From Neisseria cinerea (GTDB lineage Bacteria; Pseudomonadota; Gammaproteobacteria; Burkholderiales; Neisseriaceae), in assembly GCF_900475315.1 (NCBI RefSeq), contig NZ_LS483369.1:1736001-1800000 (forward strand): a stretch of DNA of 64,000 nucleotides. The letters are read 5' to 3'. Each line of letters opens with the position of its first letter. Position 1 is the stretch's first letter. The notes beneath the pieces were generated by a model. It was not told the origin of the DNA. It did not search any database and saw nothing but the letters and a program-made list of their open reading frames with translations. Position numbers and translations under genes: made by a program. Shown here one piece after another: positions 52,902 through 61,015 of this stretch.

Positions 52902-53180
52902 ATGCATACAGAATTCAATAACGAAACATTGCGCGTCAGCGGCGACATTACCGTCAAAACCCTGACCGGGGAGACTTTTGAGCGGTTTCAACAACAATGC
53001 CGTCTGAAAGGAATCGTTGCCGTCGACTTCAGCGGCGTCAACCATGCCGATTCCGCATGCGTGTCGTTACTGCTCGAAATATTGCGCCGGCGCAAAGACA
53101 GTATCAGGCTGACCGGCATTCCCGAATCCGTGCGCGCACTGTCTGAACTGTACGAAATCAAAGACTGGCTGAAATCATGA
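52902..53180 (+). CDS. mlaB: STAS-domain protein MlaB
   Basis: Cytoplasmic subunit that binds MlaF and is needed for its activity. 92 residues, a single STAS domain: LRVSGDITVKTLTGETFERF, VAVDFSGVNHADSACVSLLLE (with the conserved DS pair), and IRLTGIPESVRALSELYEI. The DUS inside is translated (QQCRLKG). Its stop overlaps the mlaA start as ATGA. Confidence 0.92.
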   Translation: MHTEFNNETLRVSGDITVKTLTGETFERFQQQCRLKGIVAVDFSGVNHADSACVSLLLEILRRRKDSIRLTGIPESVRALSELYEIKDWLKS

Positions 53181-53992
53181 AAAAAACCGCCTACGCCATC
53201 CTCCTGCTGATTGGATTCGCCTCGGCCCCTTCATTTGCAGAAACCCGTCCTGCCGATCCTTATGAAGGGTATAACCGCGCCGTCAGCAGGTTTAACGATC
53301 AAGCCGACCGCTACATTTTCGCCCCTGTCGCACGCGGCTACCGCAAAGTTACCCCGCAACCCGTCCGTACAGGTATTTCCAATTTCTTCAATAACCTGCG
53401 CGATGTGGTCAGTTTCGGCAGCAATATCTTGCGCTTGGACATCAAACGCGCAAGCGAAGACCTTGTCCGTGTCGGCATTAATACCACTTTCGGTTTGGGC
53501 GGGCTCATCGATATCGCCGGTGCAGGCGGCATACCCGATAACAAAAATACATTGGGCGATACATTTGCCACATGGGGCTGGAAAAACAGCAATTATTTCG
53601 TAATGCCCATTTTCGGCCCGTCCACAGTCCGCGATGCGCTTGGTACGGGTATTACCACTGTTTATCCGCCCAAGAATATCGTTTTCCATACCCCCGCCGG
53701 ACGTTGGGGAACGACGGCCTTATCCGCCGTCAATACCCGTGAAGGCCTGCTTGACCTGACCGACGGCCTGGACGATGCTGCCATCGACAAATACAGCTAC
53801 ACACGCGACCTCTATATGAAGGTACGTGCCCGGCAGACCGGTGCGGCACCTGTTGAAAATCCTGAAGAGAACATCGACATCGATGAATTGGTAGAAAGTT
53901 CCGAAACCGGTGCGGCGGAAACTGCCGTTCAAGAAGGTTCTACCCCCGAGATGCAGGCAGAACAGCCGGAGGGTATCGAAACGCAACCTTAA
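53177..53992 (+). CDS. mlaA: Outer-membrane phospholipid-retrieval protein MlaA (VacJ)
   Basis: Ring-shaped outer-membrane protein that removes mislocalised phospholipids from the outer leaflet. 271 residues. VacJ core: DPYEGYNRAVSRFNDQADRY, VRTGISNFFNNLRDVVSFG, NTTFGLGGLIDIAGAGGIP, NTLGDTFATWGW and YFVMPIFGPSTVRDALG. The signal peptide ends SAPSFAETRPAD and has no lipobox Cys, unlike E. coli MlaA. An acidic tail of about 45 residues (ENIDIDELVESSETGAAETA) follows the core. Overlaps mlaB by 4 nt. Confidence 0.94.
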   Translation: MKKTAYAILLLIGFASAPSFAETRPADPYEGYNRAVSRFNDQADRYIFAPVARGYRKVTPQPVRTGISNFFNNLRDVVSFGSNILRLDIKRASEDLVRVGINTTFGLGGLIDIAGAGGIPDNKNTLGDTFATWGWKNSNYFVMPIFGPSTVRDALGTGITTVYPPKNIVFHTPAGRWGTTALSAVNTREGLLDLTDGLDDAAIDKYSYTRDLYMKVRARQTGAAPVENPEENIDIDELVESSETGAAETAVQEGSTPEMQAEQPEGIETQP

Positions 53993-53997
53993 AACCA

Positions 53998-54029
53998 TGC
54001 CGTCTGAAACATCCTGTTCGGGCGGTATT
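53998..54029 (+). terminator. Imperfect DUS hairpin after mlaA
   Basis: ATGCCGTCTGAA and TTCGGGCGGTAT pair with mismatches, so it is probably a weak or partial terminator. Confidence 0.4.
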
Positions 54030-54117
54030 CCCCATTCTGCCAAATCAGACATCCCGAGGAAGCGGATTGGGCTATAATATCCCCTTGTGCAGAACGTGCG
54101 ACAGTAAAGGAAAAACC

Positions 54118-54480
54118 ATGTACGAAGTCAACCGCAGCGTATTCGTCCTCATTCCCCTAGAACCTTTTTGGAACTGGCTGCAAAGCTTGCCGGGCAACCA
54201 TCTGGACGGGCTGACCCTCGAAGACATACAGGCAGATGCCAATTCCTACCTTGTCCGCCCGTGTGAAACTGCCGACGAAGTATGGGATGAAATCGAGGCG
54301 CGTTTCGAAGATATTTTTGCCGCCGAACTTGCCGATTGGTGCGAAGACGAGCGCGAGTGGCCCACACTCGATGCCGATATTTTCAATGAATGGTTCGATA
54401 TTCAGCTTTCCACCGTGATTACCGACCTTGAGCACGAACCGCTTGCCCGCGAAGCTTTCCAACCCATTAACCTGAACTGA
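54118..54480 (+). CDS. Hypothetical acidic protein downstream of mlaA
   Basis: 120 residues from the ATG at 54118 with AAAGGA upstream. Strongly acidic with many Trp (FWNWLQSLPG, EVWDEIEARFEDIF, WCEDEREWPTLDADIF, EWFDIQLS). No signal peptide or membrane segment. I do not recognise the family. Its stop overlaps the ATG of the following thioesterase (TGATG), so it heads a tight three-gene unit that may be read from the mla promoter. Confidence 0.75.
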   Translation: MYEVNRSVFVLIPLEPFWNWLQSLPGNHLDGLTLEDIQADANSYLVRPCETADEVWDEIEARFEDIFAAELADWCEDEREWPTLDADIFNEWFDIQLSTVITDLEHEPLAREAFQPINLN

Positions 54481-54863
54481 TGAAGCTGACCGTCCGCAAT
54501 TACCACCTTGACGGTTACGGTCATGTGAACAATGCGCGCTACCTCGAATTCCTCGAGGAAGCGCGTTGGGCGTTTTTTGAGGAGCGCGGACTGCTGCATG
54601 AATTGTCAGACCTCATGCTCATTGTCGCCCGCATCGATATCCGTTACAGCCGTCCTGCCGTAGAGGGAGACGTATTGCAGTTTTCATGCCGTCTGAAAAC
54701 GCCCGGTATGCGCCGTATCGTATTGACCCAAACCATTACGCTACCGAACGGAAAAACTGCAGCCGAAGCCGATATCACCCTGATGCCGGTCAGCGCAAAA
54801 ACACAGCGTACCGTCAGCCTCCCCGTTACACTCGCACACGCATTGGAAGACTTGTCCGAATGA
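54480..54863 (+). CDS. Acyl-CoA thioesterase (hotdog fold, YbgC/4HBT family)
   Basis: 127 residues. The N-terminal active-site region LDGYGHVNNARYLEFLEEARWAFF is the 4-hydroxybenzoyl-CoA thioesterase signature, with a Gly where YbgC has the catalytic Asp-Ala (D-x-x-G/G-H-V-N variant typical of FadM/YneP-like proteins). IDIRYSRPAVEGDVLQ follows. It probably hydrolyses acyl-CoA; the substrate is unknown. A translated DUS lies near residue 70. It overlaps both neighbours by 1-4 nt. Confidence 0.85.
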   Translation: MKLTVRNYHLDGYGHVNNARYLEFLEEARWAFFEERGLLHELSDLMLIVARIDIRYSRPAVEGDVLQFSCRLKTPGMRRIVLTQTITLPNGKTAAEADITLMPVSAKTQRTVSLPVTLAHALEDLSE

Positions 54864-55348
54864 AAAAAATACTCACTGCCGCCGCCGTCGTATTGGTCGG
54901 CATCCTTATTGCCGCCGTTCTGATTCCCGACAGCAAAACCGCTCCCGCATTTTCGCTGCCCGACATGAACGGCAAAACCGTTTCCCATGCCGACCTTCAG
55001 GGTAGGGTAACCCTGATTAATTTTTGGTTTCCCTCCTGTCCCGGTTGCGTGAGCGAAATGCCCAAAGTGATTAAAACGGCGCATGACTACAAAAATAAAG
55101 ATTTCCAAGTCCTCGCCGTTGCACAACCTATCGATCCGATAGAAAGCGTCCGCCAATACATTAAAGACTACGGTTTGCCCTTTACCGTCATGTATGATGC
55201 GGATAAAGCTGTCGGACAGGCGTTCGGCACGCAGGTTTATCCGACTTCCGTCCTCATCGGCAAAAAAGGCGAAATCCTCAAAACCTATGTCGGCGAACCT
55301 GATTTCGGTAAGCTCTATCAAGAAATCGATACCGCACTGGCACAATAG
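54860..55348 (+). CDS. TlpA-like periplasmic thioredoxin-fold protein
   Basis: 162 residues. N-terminal membrane anchor or uncleaved signal (LTAAAVVLVGILIAAVLI). Thioredoxin fold of the TlpA/ResA group with the active site FWFPSCPGCVSEMP (CPGC, about residues 59-62). The cis-Pro is in QVYPTSVLIG. Probably a reductant for periplasmic disulfides, for example in cytochrome c maturation. Starts at ATGA overlapping the thioesterase stop. Confidence 0.88.
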   Translation: MKKILTAAAVVLVGILIAAVLIPDSKTAPAFSLPDMNGKTVSHADLQGRVTLINFWFPSCPGCVSEMPKVIKTAHDYKNKDFQVLAVAQPIDPIESVRQYIKDYGLPFTVMYDADKAVGQAFGTQVYPTSVLIGKKGEILKTYVGEPDFGKLYQEIDTALAQ

Positions 55349-55361
55349 CGCGTTTGCGTTC

Positions 55362-55427
55362 ATGCCGTCTGAAAGCATAAGAGCGGGAATATATCTGCAT
55401 TCCCGCTCTTATGCTTTCAGACGGCAT
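55362..55427. terminator. 29-bp perfect hairpin extended from a DUS pair
   Basis: ATGCCGTCTGAAAGCATAAG plus GAGCGGGAAT... on the left is fully complementary to the right arm, with an 8-nt loop. It ends flush with the stop codon of the minus-strand acetyltransferase. It is by far the longest stem in the window. Confidence 0.8.
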
Positions 55428-55943
55428 TTAATCATCCAGCAGATTTTTTTTCACCACTGCGGGATTGCCCGCTGCCAAAGAGTAGGGCGGAATGTCTTTC
55501 GTTACTACGGAACCTGCACCGACAACCGAACCGCGCCCGATGGTTACGCCAGCCATCACAATAACCCTCCTGCCCAGCCAAACATCGTCTTCCAGCGAAA
55601 TCGGACGGATTTCCGTATAGCCCTCAAAGCGTTTTTTTGAACGGTCAAACTTGTGGTTATTTGAATAAAACAGACATTCCGGCCCCATCATCACATTCTT
55701 GCCGATTGTCAAACCACGGCAGATTTCACAGTTTACCCCGATACCGGAACCATCGCCCAAAACCGTATCCGGGAACACATAGGCACCGCGTTCGATATTG
55801 ACCCCGCGTCCGATATGCGGAGAAACCCGCCGTGCCAGAAATACGCGTACGCTTTTGCCGATGATGCCGATACCGCGCATATGAGACGGCGGCAATAGGG
55901 AACCGGCGAAGCGCAGCAGCAGGGAAAAAAACTTCACCCTCAT
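55428..55943 (-). CDS. Left-handed beta-helix O-acetyltransferase
   Basis: 171 residues from the ATG with complement 55941-55943, which has GGAGG upstream. Hexapeptide repeats run from about residue 50 ([37 protein letters not shown]) to [20 protein letters not shown]. The catalytic His is probably in FYSNNHKFD, and the C-terminus has the LAAGNPAVV motif of NodL/LacA/WbbJ-type acetyltransferases. The N-terminus is an amphipathic basic helix. Substrate probably a sugar of a surface glycan; not determinable here. Confidence 0.87.
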   Translation of the reverse strand: MRVKFFSLLLRFAGSLLPPSHMRGIGIIGKSVRVFLARRVSPHIGRGVNIERGAYVFPDTVLGDGSGIGVNCEICRGLTIGKNVMMGPECLFYSNNHKFDRSKKRFEGYTEIRPISLEDDVWLGRRVIVMAGVTIGRGSVVGAGSVVTKDIPPYSLAAGNPAVVKKNLLDD

Positions 55944-56078
55944 AAAACCTCCTTCAGAGTAACCTTTTTGCATTTTATCGAATATACTCTTGACGTAACA
56001 ACAGAAAATAGAGAGAATGTCGGACTTGTCTGTAGCATAGGTACATCCCCTATGCCCGCTTTTTTGAAAGGAAATCAA

Positions 56079-56294
56079 ATGAAACAAGGCACTCACCCGA
56101 ATTATCACGAAGTTAACGTTACCTGCTCTTGCGGCAACAAATTCGTAACCAAATCCGCAATGGAAAAAGAAAACTTCAACATCGAGGTTTGCTCCCTGTG
56201 CCACCCGTTCTATACCGGCACCCAAAAAATCGTTGATACCACCGGTCGCGTGGACAAATTTAACAACAAATTCGGCAACCTGTTCAAACGTTGA
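56079..56294 (+). CDS. rpmE: 50S ribosomal protein L31 (zinc-binding type)
   Basis: 71 residues from the ATG at 56079, with GAAAGGAAATC upstream. Cys residues at CSCGN and [10 protein letters not shown] form the zinc site of the C+ type, as opposed to Zur-regulated C- paralogues. [10 protein letters not shown] at the C-terminus is typical. Followed by a strong intrinsic terminator. Confidence 0.96.
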   Translation: MKQGTHPNYHEVNVTCSCGNKFVTKSAMEKENFNIEVCSLCHPFYTGTQKIVDTTGRVDKFNNKFGNLFKR

Positions 56295-56313
56295 TTGCCG
56301 CTTTGCAAGAATT

Positions 56314-56346
56314 AAGCCTTGCCATCATTTCGATGGCAGGGCTTTT
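56314..56346 (+). terminator. Intrinsic terminator of rpmE
   Basis: AAGCCTTGCCATC and GATGGCAGGGCTT pair (one mismatch) and are followed by TTTTAAT. No DUS. Confidence 0.8.
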
Positions 56347-56394
56347 TAATATTTGGCACACTGACTTCTTATCTATATTTTGATGGCGTTGAAG

Positions 56395-56423
56395 TTGACA
56401 TCTACAAAGTTTAATGTTTGAAT
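56395..56423 (+). promoter_or_regulatory. Possible cadD promoter with metal-repressor-like half sites
   Basis: TTGACA followed after 17 nt by TTGAAT. The stretch to the start codon contains two TTTGAAT half sites resembling operators of ArsR/CadC-type repressors in Gram-positive cad loci. No repressor gene is present. Confidence 0.4.
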
Positions 56424-56455
56424 ACATTAAAAAATATATTTGAATGAGATGTTTT

Positions 56456-57085
56456 ATGATTCAAAATGTTGTTACTTCAATAATACTGTATTCTGGGACA
56501 GCCGTAGACTTACTTATTATCCTAATGTTATTTTTTGCCAAAAGAAAAAGCAGAAAAGACATCATTAACATCTATTTAGGACAATTTCTAGGCTCTGTTA
56601 GTCTGATATTGCTAAGTTTGCTTTTTGCATTTGTCTTAGATTATATTCCTAGTAAAGAGATTTTAGGTTTGCTCGGCTTGATTCCAATTTTCCTAGGTCT
56701 CAAAGTTTTGCTTTTAGGAGATTCTGATGGAGAGGCTATTGCCAAAGAGGGTTTGCGCAAAGATAATAAAAACCTGATTTTTCTAGTCGCTATGATTACT
56801 TTTGCAAGTTGTGGTGTTGACAATATTGGTGTCTTTGTCCCATATTTTACTACCTTAAATTTAGCGAATTTGATAGTGGCTTTACTTACCTTTCTAGTCA
56901 TGATTTATCTCTTGGTTTTTTCTGCCCAAAAATTAGCACAAGTCCCTTCTGTTGGAGAAACTTTGGAAAAATATAGCAGATGGTTTGTTGCCGTTGTTTA
57001 TTTAGGATTGGGGATATATATCCTGGTTGAAAACAACAGTTTTGATATGCTATGGACTGTGTTGGGTCAGGAAAAAATATTATGA
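56456..57085 (+). CDS. cadD: CadD-family cadmium resistance transporter
   Basis: 209 residues from MIQNVVTSIILYSGTAVDLL (an ATG 12 nt upstream is possible). Five to six membrane helices. Signature stretches: SGTAVDLLIILMLFFAKRK, LGLLGLIPIFLGLKVLLLGDSDGE, ASCGVDNIGVFVPYF and SRWFVAVVYLGLGIYILVEN. CadD is a Gram-positive cadmium permease described in staphylococci and streptococci. The gene is very AT-rich, has no DUS and has its own terminator, which strongly suggests transfer from a Gram-positive donor. Confidence 0.9.
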   Translation: MIQNVVTSIILYSGTAVDLLIILMLFFAKRKSRKDIINIYLGQFLGSVSLILLSLLFAFVLDYIPSKEILGLLGLIPIFLGLKVLLLGDSDGEAIAKEGLRKDNKNLIFLVAMITFASCGVDNIGVFVPYFTTLNLANLIVALLTFLVMIYLLVFSAQKLAQVPSVGETLEKYSRWFVAVVYLGLGIYILVENNSFDMLWTVLGQEKIL

Positions 57086-57102
57086 AAAAGATAGTATTTG
57101 CA

Positions 57103-57128
57103 AAGACTGCCATGTGCAGTCTTTTTTG
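57103..57128 (+). terminator. Terminator of cadD, Gram-positive style
   Basis: AAAGACTGC and GCAGTCTTT with loop CATGT and a run of T. It is AT-rich and not DUS-based (position within about 2 nt). Confidence 0.75.
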
Positions 57129-57230
57129 TTGCCGGTCTTTTTTTGTCTGATGCCGTCTGAAGCAGTCTCTGCACGACCTTTGTGCGAATATTTGCTACAC
57201 TTGGCAATCCGTCCATTTCTTCTCACGCTT

Positions 57231-58880
57231 ATGCTGACCTATACCCCACCCGATGCCCGCCCTCCCACAAAAACCCATGAAAAACCGTGGCTGCTGATGC
57301 TGATGGCGTTTGCCTGGTTGTGGCCGGGTGTATTTTCACATGATTTATGGAATCCTGCCGAACCTGCCGTTTATACCGCCGTCGAAGCATTGACAGACAG
57401 CCGCGTTCCTTTGGTTGCCCATCTGTTCGGGCATGCCGACTTCGGCATACCGCCCGTTTATCTTTGGGTTGCCGCCGCGTTCAAAAATTTGCTGTCGCCG
57501 TGGGCTGCCGACCCATACGATGCCGCACGCTTTGCAGGCGTATTTTTTGCCGTTATCGGACTGACTTCCTGCGGCTTTGCCGGTTTCAACTTTTTGGGCA
57601 GACACCACGGGCGTAGCGTTGTTTTAATCCTTATCGGCTGTATCGGGCTGATTCCGATCGTACACTTTCTCAATCCTGCCGCCGCCGCTTTTGCCGCCGC
57701 AGGGCTGGTGTTGCACGGTTATTCTTTGGCGTGCCGCCGTGTGATTGCCGCCTCTTTCCTGCTCGGTACGGGTTGGACGCTGATGTCGTTGGCAGCAGGT
57801 TATCCGGCAGCATTTGCCCTGATGCTGCCCTTGCCCATATTGATGTTTTTCCGTCCGTGGCAAAGCAGGCGTTTGATTTTGACGGCAGTGGCATCACTTG
57901 CTTTTTCTTTGCCGCTTATGACCGTTTACCCGCTGCTCTTGGCAAAAACGCAGCCTGCACTGTTTGTACAATGGTCGGATTATCATATGTTCGGCACCTT
58001 TGGCGGTTTGCGGCACGTTCAGACGGCATTTAATTTATTTTATTATCTGAAAAATCTGCTTTGGTTTGCATTGCCTGCGTTGCCGCTGGCGGTTTGGACG
58101 GTTTGCCGCACACGCCTGTTTGCGACAGATTGGGGGATTTTGGGCGTCGTCTGGATGGTTGCCGTCATGGTGCTGCTTGCCGTCAATCCTCAGCGTTTTC
58201 AGGATAACCTCGTTTGGCTGCTGCCACCGCTTGCCCTGTTCGGCGCGGCGCAGCTGGACAGCCTGAGGCGCAGTGCGGCGGCTTTTGTCAACTGGTTCGG
58301 CGTTATGACATTCGGACTGTTCGCCGTATTTCTGTGGATAGGGTTTTTCGCCATCAATTACGGTTGGCCCGCCAAACTTGCCGAACGTGCCGCATATTTC
58401 AGCCCGTATTATGTTCCTGATATCGATCCCATTCCCATGACCGTTGCCATATTGTTTACCCCCCTGTGGCTGTGGGCAATTACCCGTAGGCACATACGCG
58501 GCAGGCAGGCAGTAACCAACTGGGCCGCAGGCGTTACCCTGACATGGGCGCTGTTGATGACGCTGTTTCTACCGTGGCTGGACGCGGCAAAAAGCCATGC
58601 GCCGGTCGTACGGGGCATGGAGGCATCGCTTTCTTCGGAATTGAAACAGAAACTTGCAGACGGCATTGAGTGTATCAGCATAGACAGCGGCGATCTGCAC
58701 ACACGAACCGTCTGGACGCAGTACGGTACATTGCCGCATCATATCGGCGATACCCGATGCCGCTACCGTATAACCCGACTGCCTAAAAATGCCGATATAC
58801 CGCAGGGCTGGCAGACGGTATGGCAGGGTTCGCGTCCGCGCGATAAAGGCAGTAGATTTGCCCTTATTCAGAAAACTTGA
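57231..58880 (+). CDS. GT-C glycosyltransferase, ArnT/PMT-like integral membrane protein
   Basis: 549 residues from MLTYTPPDARPP; earlier in-frame codons overlap the cadD terminator. About ten to eleven membrane segments follow. The first periplasmic loop carries FSHDLWNPAEPAVYTAVEAL, the acidic DxxxxxE pattern of ArnT/PMT-type enzymes that use polyprenyl-phosphate sugars. A small soluble C-terminal domain (ISIDSGDLHTRTVWTQYGTL) ends the protein. Substrate unknown; lipid A or protein glycan modification are options. VQTAFN near residue 265 is DUS-encoded. Confidence 0.8.
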   Translation: MLTYTPPDARPPTKTHEKPWLLMLMAFAWLWPGVFSHDLWNPAEPAVYTAVEALTDSRVPLVAHLFGHADFGIPPVYLWVAAAFKNLLSPWAADPYDAARFAGVFFAVIGLTSCGFAGFNFLGRHHGRSVVLILIGCIGLIPIVHFLNPAAAAFAAAGLVLHGYSLACRRVIAASFLLGTGWTLMSLAAGYPAAFALMLPLPILMFFRPWQSRRLILTAVASLAFSLPLMTVYPLLLAKTQPALFVQWSDYHMFGTFGGLRHVQTAFNLFYYLKNLLWFALPALPLAVWTVCRTRLFATDWGILGVVWMVAVMVLLAVNPQRFQDNLVWLLPPLALFGAAQLDSLRRSAAAFVNWFGVMTFGLFAVFLWIGFFAINYGWPAKLAERAAYFSPYYVPDIDPIPMTVAILFTPLWLWAITRRHIRGRQAVTNWAAGVTLTWALLMTLFLPWLDAAKSHAPVVRGMEASLSSELKQKLADGIECISIDSGDLHTRTVWTQYGTLPHHIGDTRCRYRITRLPKNADIPQGWQTVWQGSRPRDKGSRFALIQKT

Positions 58881-59008
58881 GAAAGTAATTTAAAAACAGC
58901 GCATTAACTCTAATTTCTGGATTAAGTGTATGCAATCGCATATAATTGTGCGATTAAGTGTTTATGAAACAGCCGTTTTACAGGCATCACACAGGAGCAA
59001 CAATCATC

Positions 59009-59614
59009 ATGATGACCCTTTATTCCGGCATTACCTGCCCCTTCAGCCACCGCTGCCGCTTCGTCTTATACGAAAAAGGCATGGACTTTGAAATCAAAGA
59101 CGTCGATATTTACAACAAACCCGAAGACCTCGCCGTCATGAATCCGTATAACCAAGTTCCCGTACTGGTCGAGCGCGATTTGGTGCTGCATGAGTCCAAT
59201 ATCATCAACGAATACATTGACGAACGTTTCCCCCATCCGCAGCTTATGCCCGGCGATCCCGTTATGCGCGGCCGGGGACGCTTGGTGTTGTACCGCATGG
59301 AAAAAGAACTGTTCAGCCTCGTTCAAATTTTGGAGAACCCTGCCTCCACCAATAAGGAGCAGGCAAAAGCGCGCGAAGCCATCGGCAACGGTCTGACCAT
59401 GCTCGCCCCTTCATTCAGTAAAAACAAATATATTCTCGGCGATGACTTTTCCATGATTGACGTCGCCCTCGCACCGCTGTTGTGGCGGCTTGACCATTAC
59501 GATATCAAATTGGGCAAAAGTGCCGCGCCGCTGCTCAAATACGCCGAACGGATTTTCCAACGCGAAGCCTTTATCGATGCGCTGACACCTGCGGAAAAGG
59601 CGATGCGCAAATAA
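59009..59614 (+). CDS. sspA: Stringent starvation protein A
   Basis: RNA-polymerase-associated GST-fold regulator, active under starvation and acid stress in E. coli. 201 residues from MMTLYSGITCPFSHRCRF, with AGGAG upstream. GST N-domain (NPYNQVPVLVERDLVLHESNIINEYID) and all-helical C-domain (FSMIDVALAPLLWRLDHY). The start used here leaves out an upstream ATG (58958) whose leader is not conserved. Followed by sspB. Confidence 0.95.
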   Translation: MMTLYSGITCPFSHRCRFVLYEKGMDFEIKDVDIYNKPEDLAVMNPYNQVPVLVERDLVLHESNIINEYIDERFPHPQLMPGDPVMRGRGRLVLYRMEKELFSLVQILENPASTNKEQAKAREAIGNGLTMLAPSFSKNKYILGDDFSMIDVALAPLLWRLDHYDIKLGKSAAPLLKYAERIFQREAFIDALTPAEKAMRK

Positions 59615-59618
59615 GTTT

Positions 59619-59654
59619 GAAATGCCTGTAAAACCTGACGGTTTCAGGCATTTC
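59619..59654 (+). terminator. Hairpin between sspA and sspB
   Basis: GAAATGCCTGTAAAACC and GGTTTCAGGCATTTC are nearly complementary. Not a DUS. Probably partial termination. Confidence 0.65.
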
Positions 59655-59682
59655 TATATTCAGGCACATCATGGGGCACATT

Positions 59683-60066
59683 ATGACCACTTCCACCAAA
59701 CCTTATATCCTCCGCGCACTTTGCGAATGGTGTAGCGACAACGCCTTTACCCCCCACATCCTTGTCTGGGTAAACGAGCATACGCGCGTTCCCATGCAGT
59801 ATGTCCGCGACAATGAAATCATGCTCAACATCGGTGCAACCGCCACCCAAAACCTTCAAATCGACAACGATTGGGTCAGCTTTTCCGCCCGTTTCGGCGG
59901 AAAGGCACACGATATATGGATACCTGTCGGACACGTCCTCAGCCTTTTTGCACGGGAGACTGGAGAAGGTATGGGGTTTGAATTGGAGGAGTACAGCCCT
60001 GATTCCCCGGTAGAACCGGAGCCTCAGACCGTGCCTGCTAAAAAAGGTCTGAAATTGGTCAAATAA
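59683..60066 (+). CDS. sspB: ClpXP protease specificity-enhancing factor SspB
   Basis: Adaptor that delivers ssrA-tagged proteins to ClpXP. 127 residues from MTTSTKPYILRALCEWC; an ATG 12 nt earlier is possible. The SspB core is HILVWVNEHTRVPMQYVRDNEIMLNIG, VSFSARFGGKAHDIWIPVGHVLSLFARE. A flexible linker leads to the C-terminal ClpX-binding tail KKGLKLVK. It follows sspA as in many proteobacteria. Confidence 0.94.
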   Translation: MTTSTKPYILRALCEWCSDNAFTPHILVWVNEHTRVPMQYVRDNEIMLNIGATATQNLQIDNDWVSFSARFGGKAHDIWIPVGHVLSLFARETGEGMGFELEEYSPDSPVEPEPQTVPAKKGLKLVK

Positions 60067-60070
60067 ATCT

Positions 60071-60105
60071 ATGCCGTCTGAACGGAATCGCGTTTCAGAC
60101 GGCAT
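60071..60105 (+). terminator. Inverted DUS terminator after sspB
   Basis: ATGCCGTCTGAAC and GTTTCAGACGGCAT with a 9-nt loop and T-rich tail. Confidence 0.7.
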
Positions 60106-60202
60106 TTTATCCTATGGGCATAAACGGAATCCATTTATCGGCAAAACCTGTTTCGGCGTATCGAAACCGTGTTGCCCCTGTCAATTCGATATTGGGACAT
60201 TG

Positions 60203-60246
60203 AAAATGCCGTCTGAACCTGCGATACGGGCTTCAGACGGCATTTT
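60203..60246 (-). terminator. Inverted DUS terminator of the YqeY-like gene
   Basis: AAAATGCCGTCTGAA and TTCAGACGGCATTTT around a 14-nt loop, 17 nt past the stop. Confidence 0.7.
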
Positions 60247-60263
60247 GCCTTATATTCGGGCAA

Positions 60264-60710
60264 TCAGGCGGTCAGTACGGCTTTCAAGATTTTGTTGACT
60301 TCACCCATGTCGGCTTTACCTGCGAGGCGGGTTTTCAGCAGCCCCATGACTTTACCCATATCTGCCATACCTGCCGCGCCGATTTCGGCAACGGCAGCTT
60401 CGACCTCGCTACGGATTTCGTCGGCGGAAAGCATTTGGGGAAGGTAGCGGTGTAGTACCTCGATTTCGGCGTTTTCTTTGTCTGCTAAATCCTGGCGGCC
60501 GGCTTCAGTATAGATTTTTGCGCTGTCTTTGCGCTGTTTGACCATTTTGGTCAGGATGGAGGTGATTTTGGCATCGTCCGCTTCGGTGCGTTCGTCCACC
60601 TCAAACTGTTTGATGGCGGCGTTGATGAGGCGGATGGTGCCGAGCGACAATTGGTCTTTGGCACGCATGGCCGTTTTCATGTCTTCGGTAAGGTGGATTT
60701 TCAGGCTCAT
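60264..60710 (-). CDS. GatB/YqeY domain-containing protein
   Basis: 148 residues, the stand-alone YqeY family related to the tRNA-binding tail domain of GatB. Segments: LTEDMKTAMRAKDQLSLGTIRLINAAIKQ at the N-terminus, KMVKQRKDSAKIYTEAGRQDLADKE, and the C-terminal MGKVMGLLKTRLAGKADMG with the KxLL motif of the GatB family. Exact role uncertain. It lies downstream of rpsU on the same strand; the rpsU-yqeY(-dnaG) order is common. Confidence 0.9.
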   Translation of the reverse strand: MSLKIHLTEDMKTAMRAKDQLSLGTIRLINAAIKQFEVDERTEADDAKITSILTKMVKQRKDSAKIYTEAGRQDLADKENAEIEVLHRYLPQMLSADEIRSEVEAAVAEIGAAGMADMGKVMGLLKTRLAGKADMGEVNKILKAVLTA

Positions 60711-60935
60711 GATGTTCTCGCTGGAAGGGTTTCAGATTCGGATTCTAAGGTTAAGGGAAGGTGAATCAATCCCCGTACATAAGGATAGTAAGTTTTTGTG
60801 TGTCGGTAGGGCGGGTATTGTCAGGACATATCCGGTATCAACCGGTTCGTACTGTCGGGCTTCCGAGTTTGGTTAATGGTTAATAACGGCAGTCCGTGTG
60901 TTTCTGGCGGAAAATGGGCTCGCTGTCAGGCGATA
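60711..60935. other. Intergenic leader of the YqeY-like gene
   Basis: About 225 bp between the rpsU terminator and the yqeY start. I see no gene or repeat in it; it presumably carries the yqeY promoter. Confidence 0.4.
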
Positions 60936-60971
60936 AACAAAACACACCGCAGAGCAGGTCTTGCGGTGTGT
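60936..60971 (-). terminator. Intrinsic terminator of rpsU
   Basis: ACACACCGCA and TGCGGTGTGT form a 10-bp stem. On the minus strand the hairpin is followed by TTTTGTTT. Confidence 0.75.
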
Positions 60972-61015
60972 CCTCATATCACAGGGCTGACCTGTAATCT
61001 GTACTGCTTGGATGT

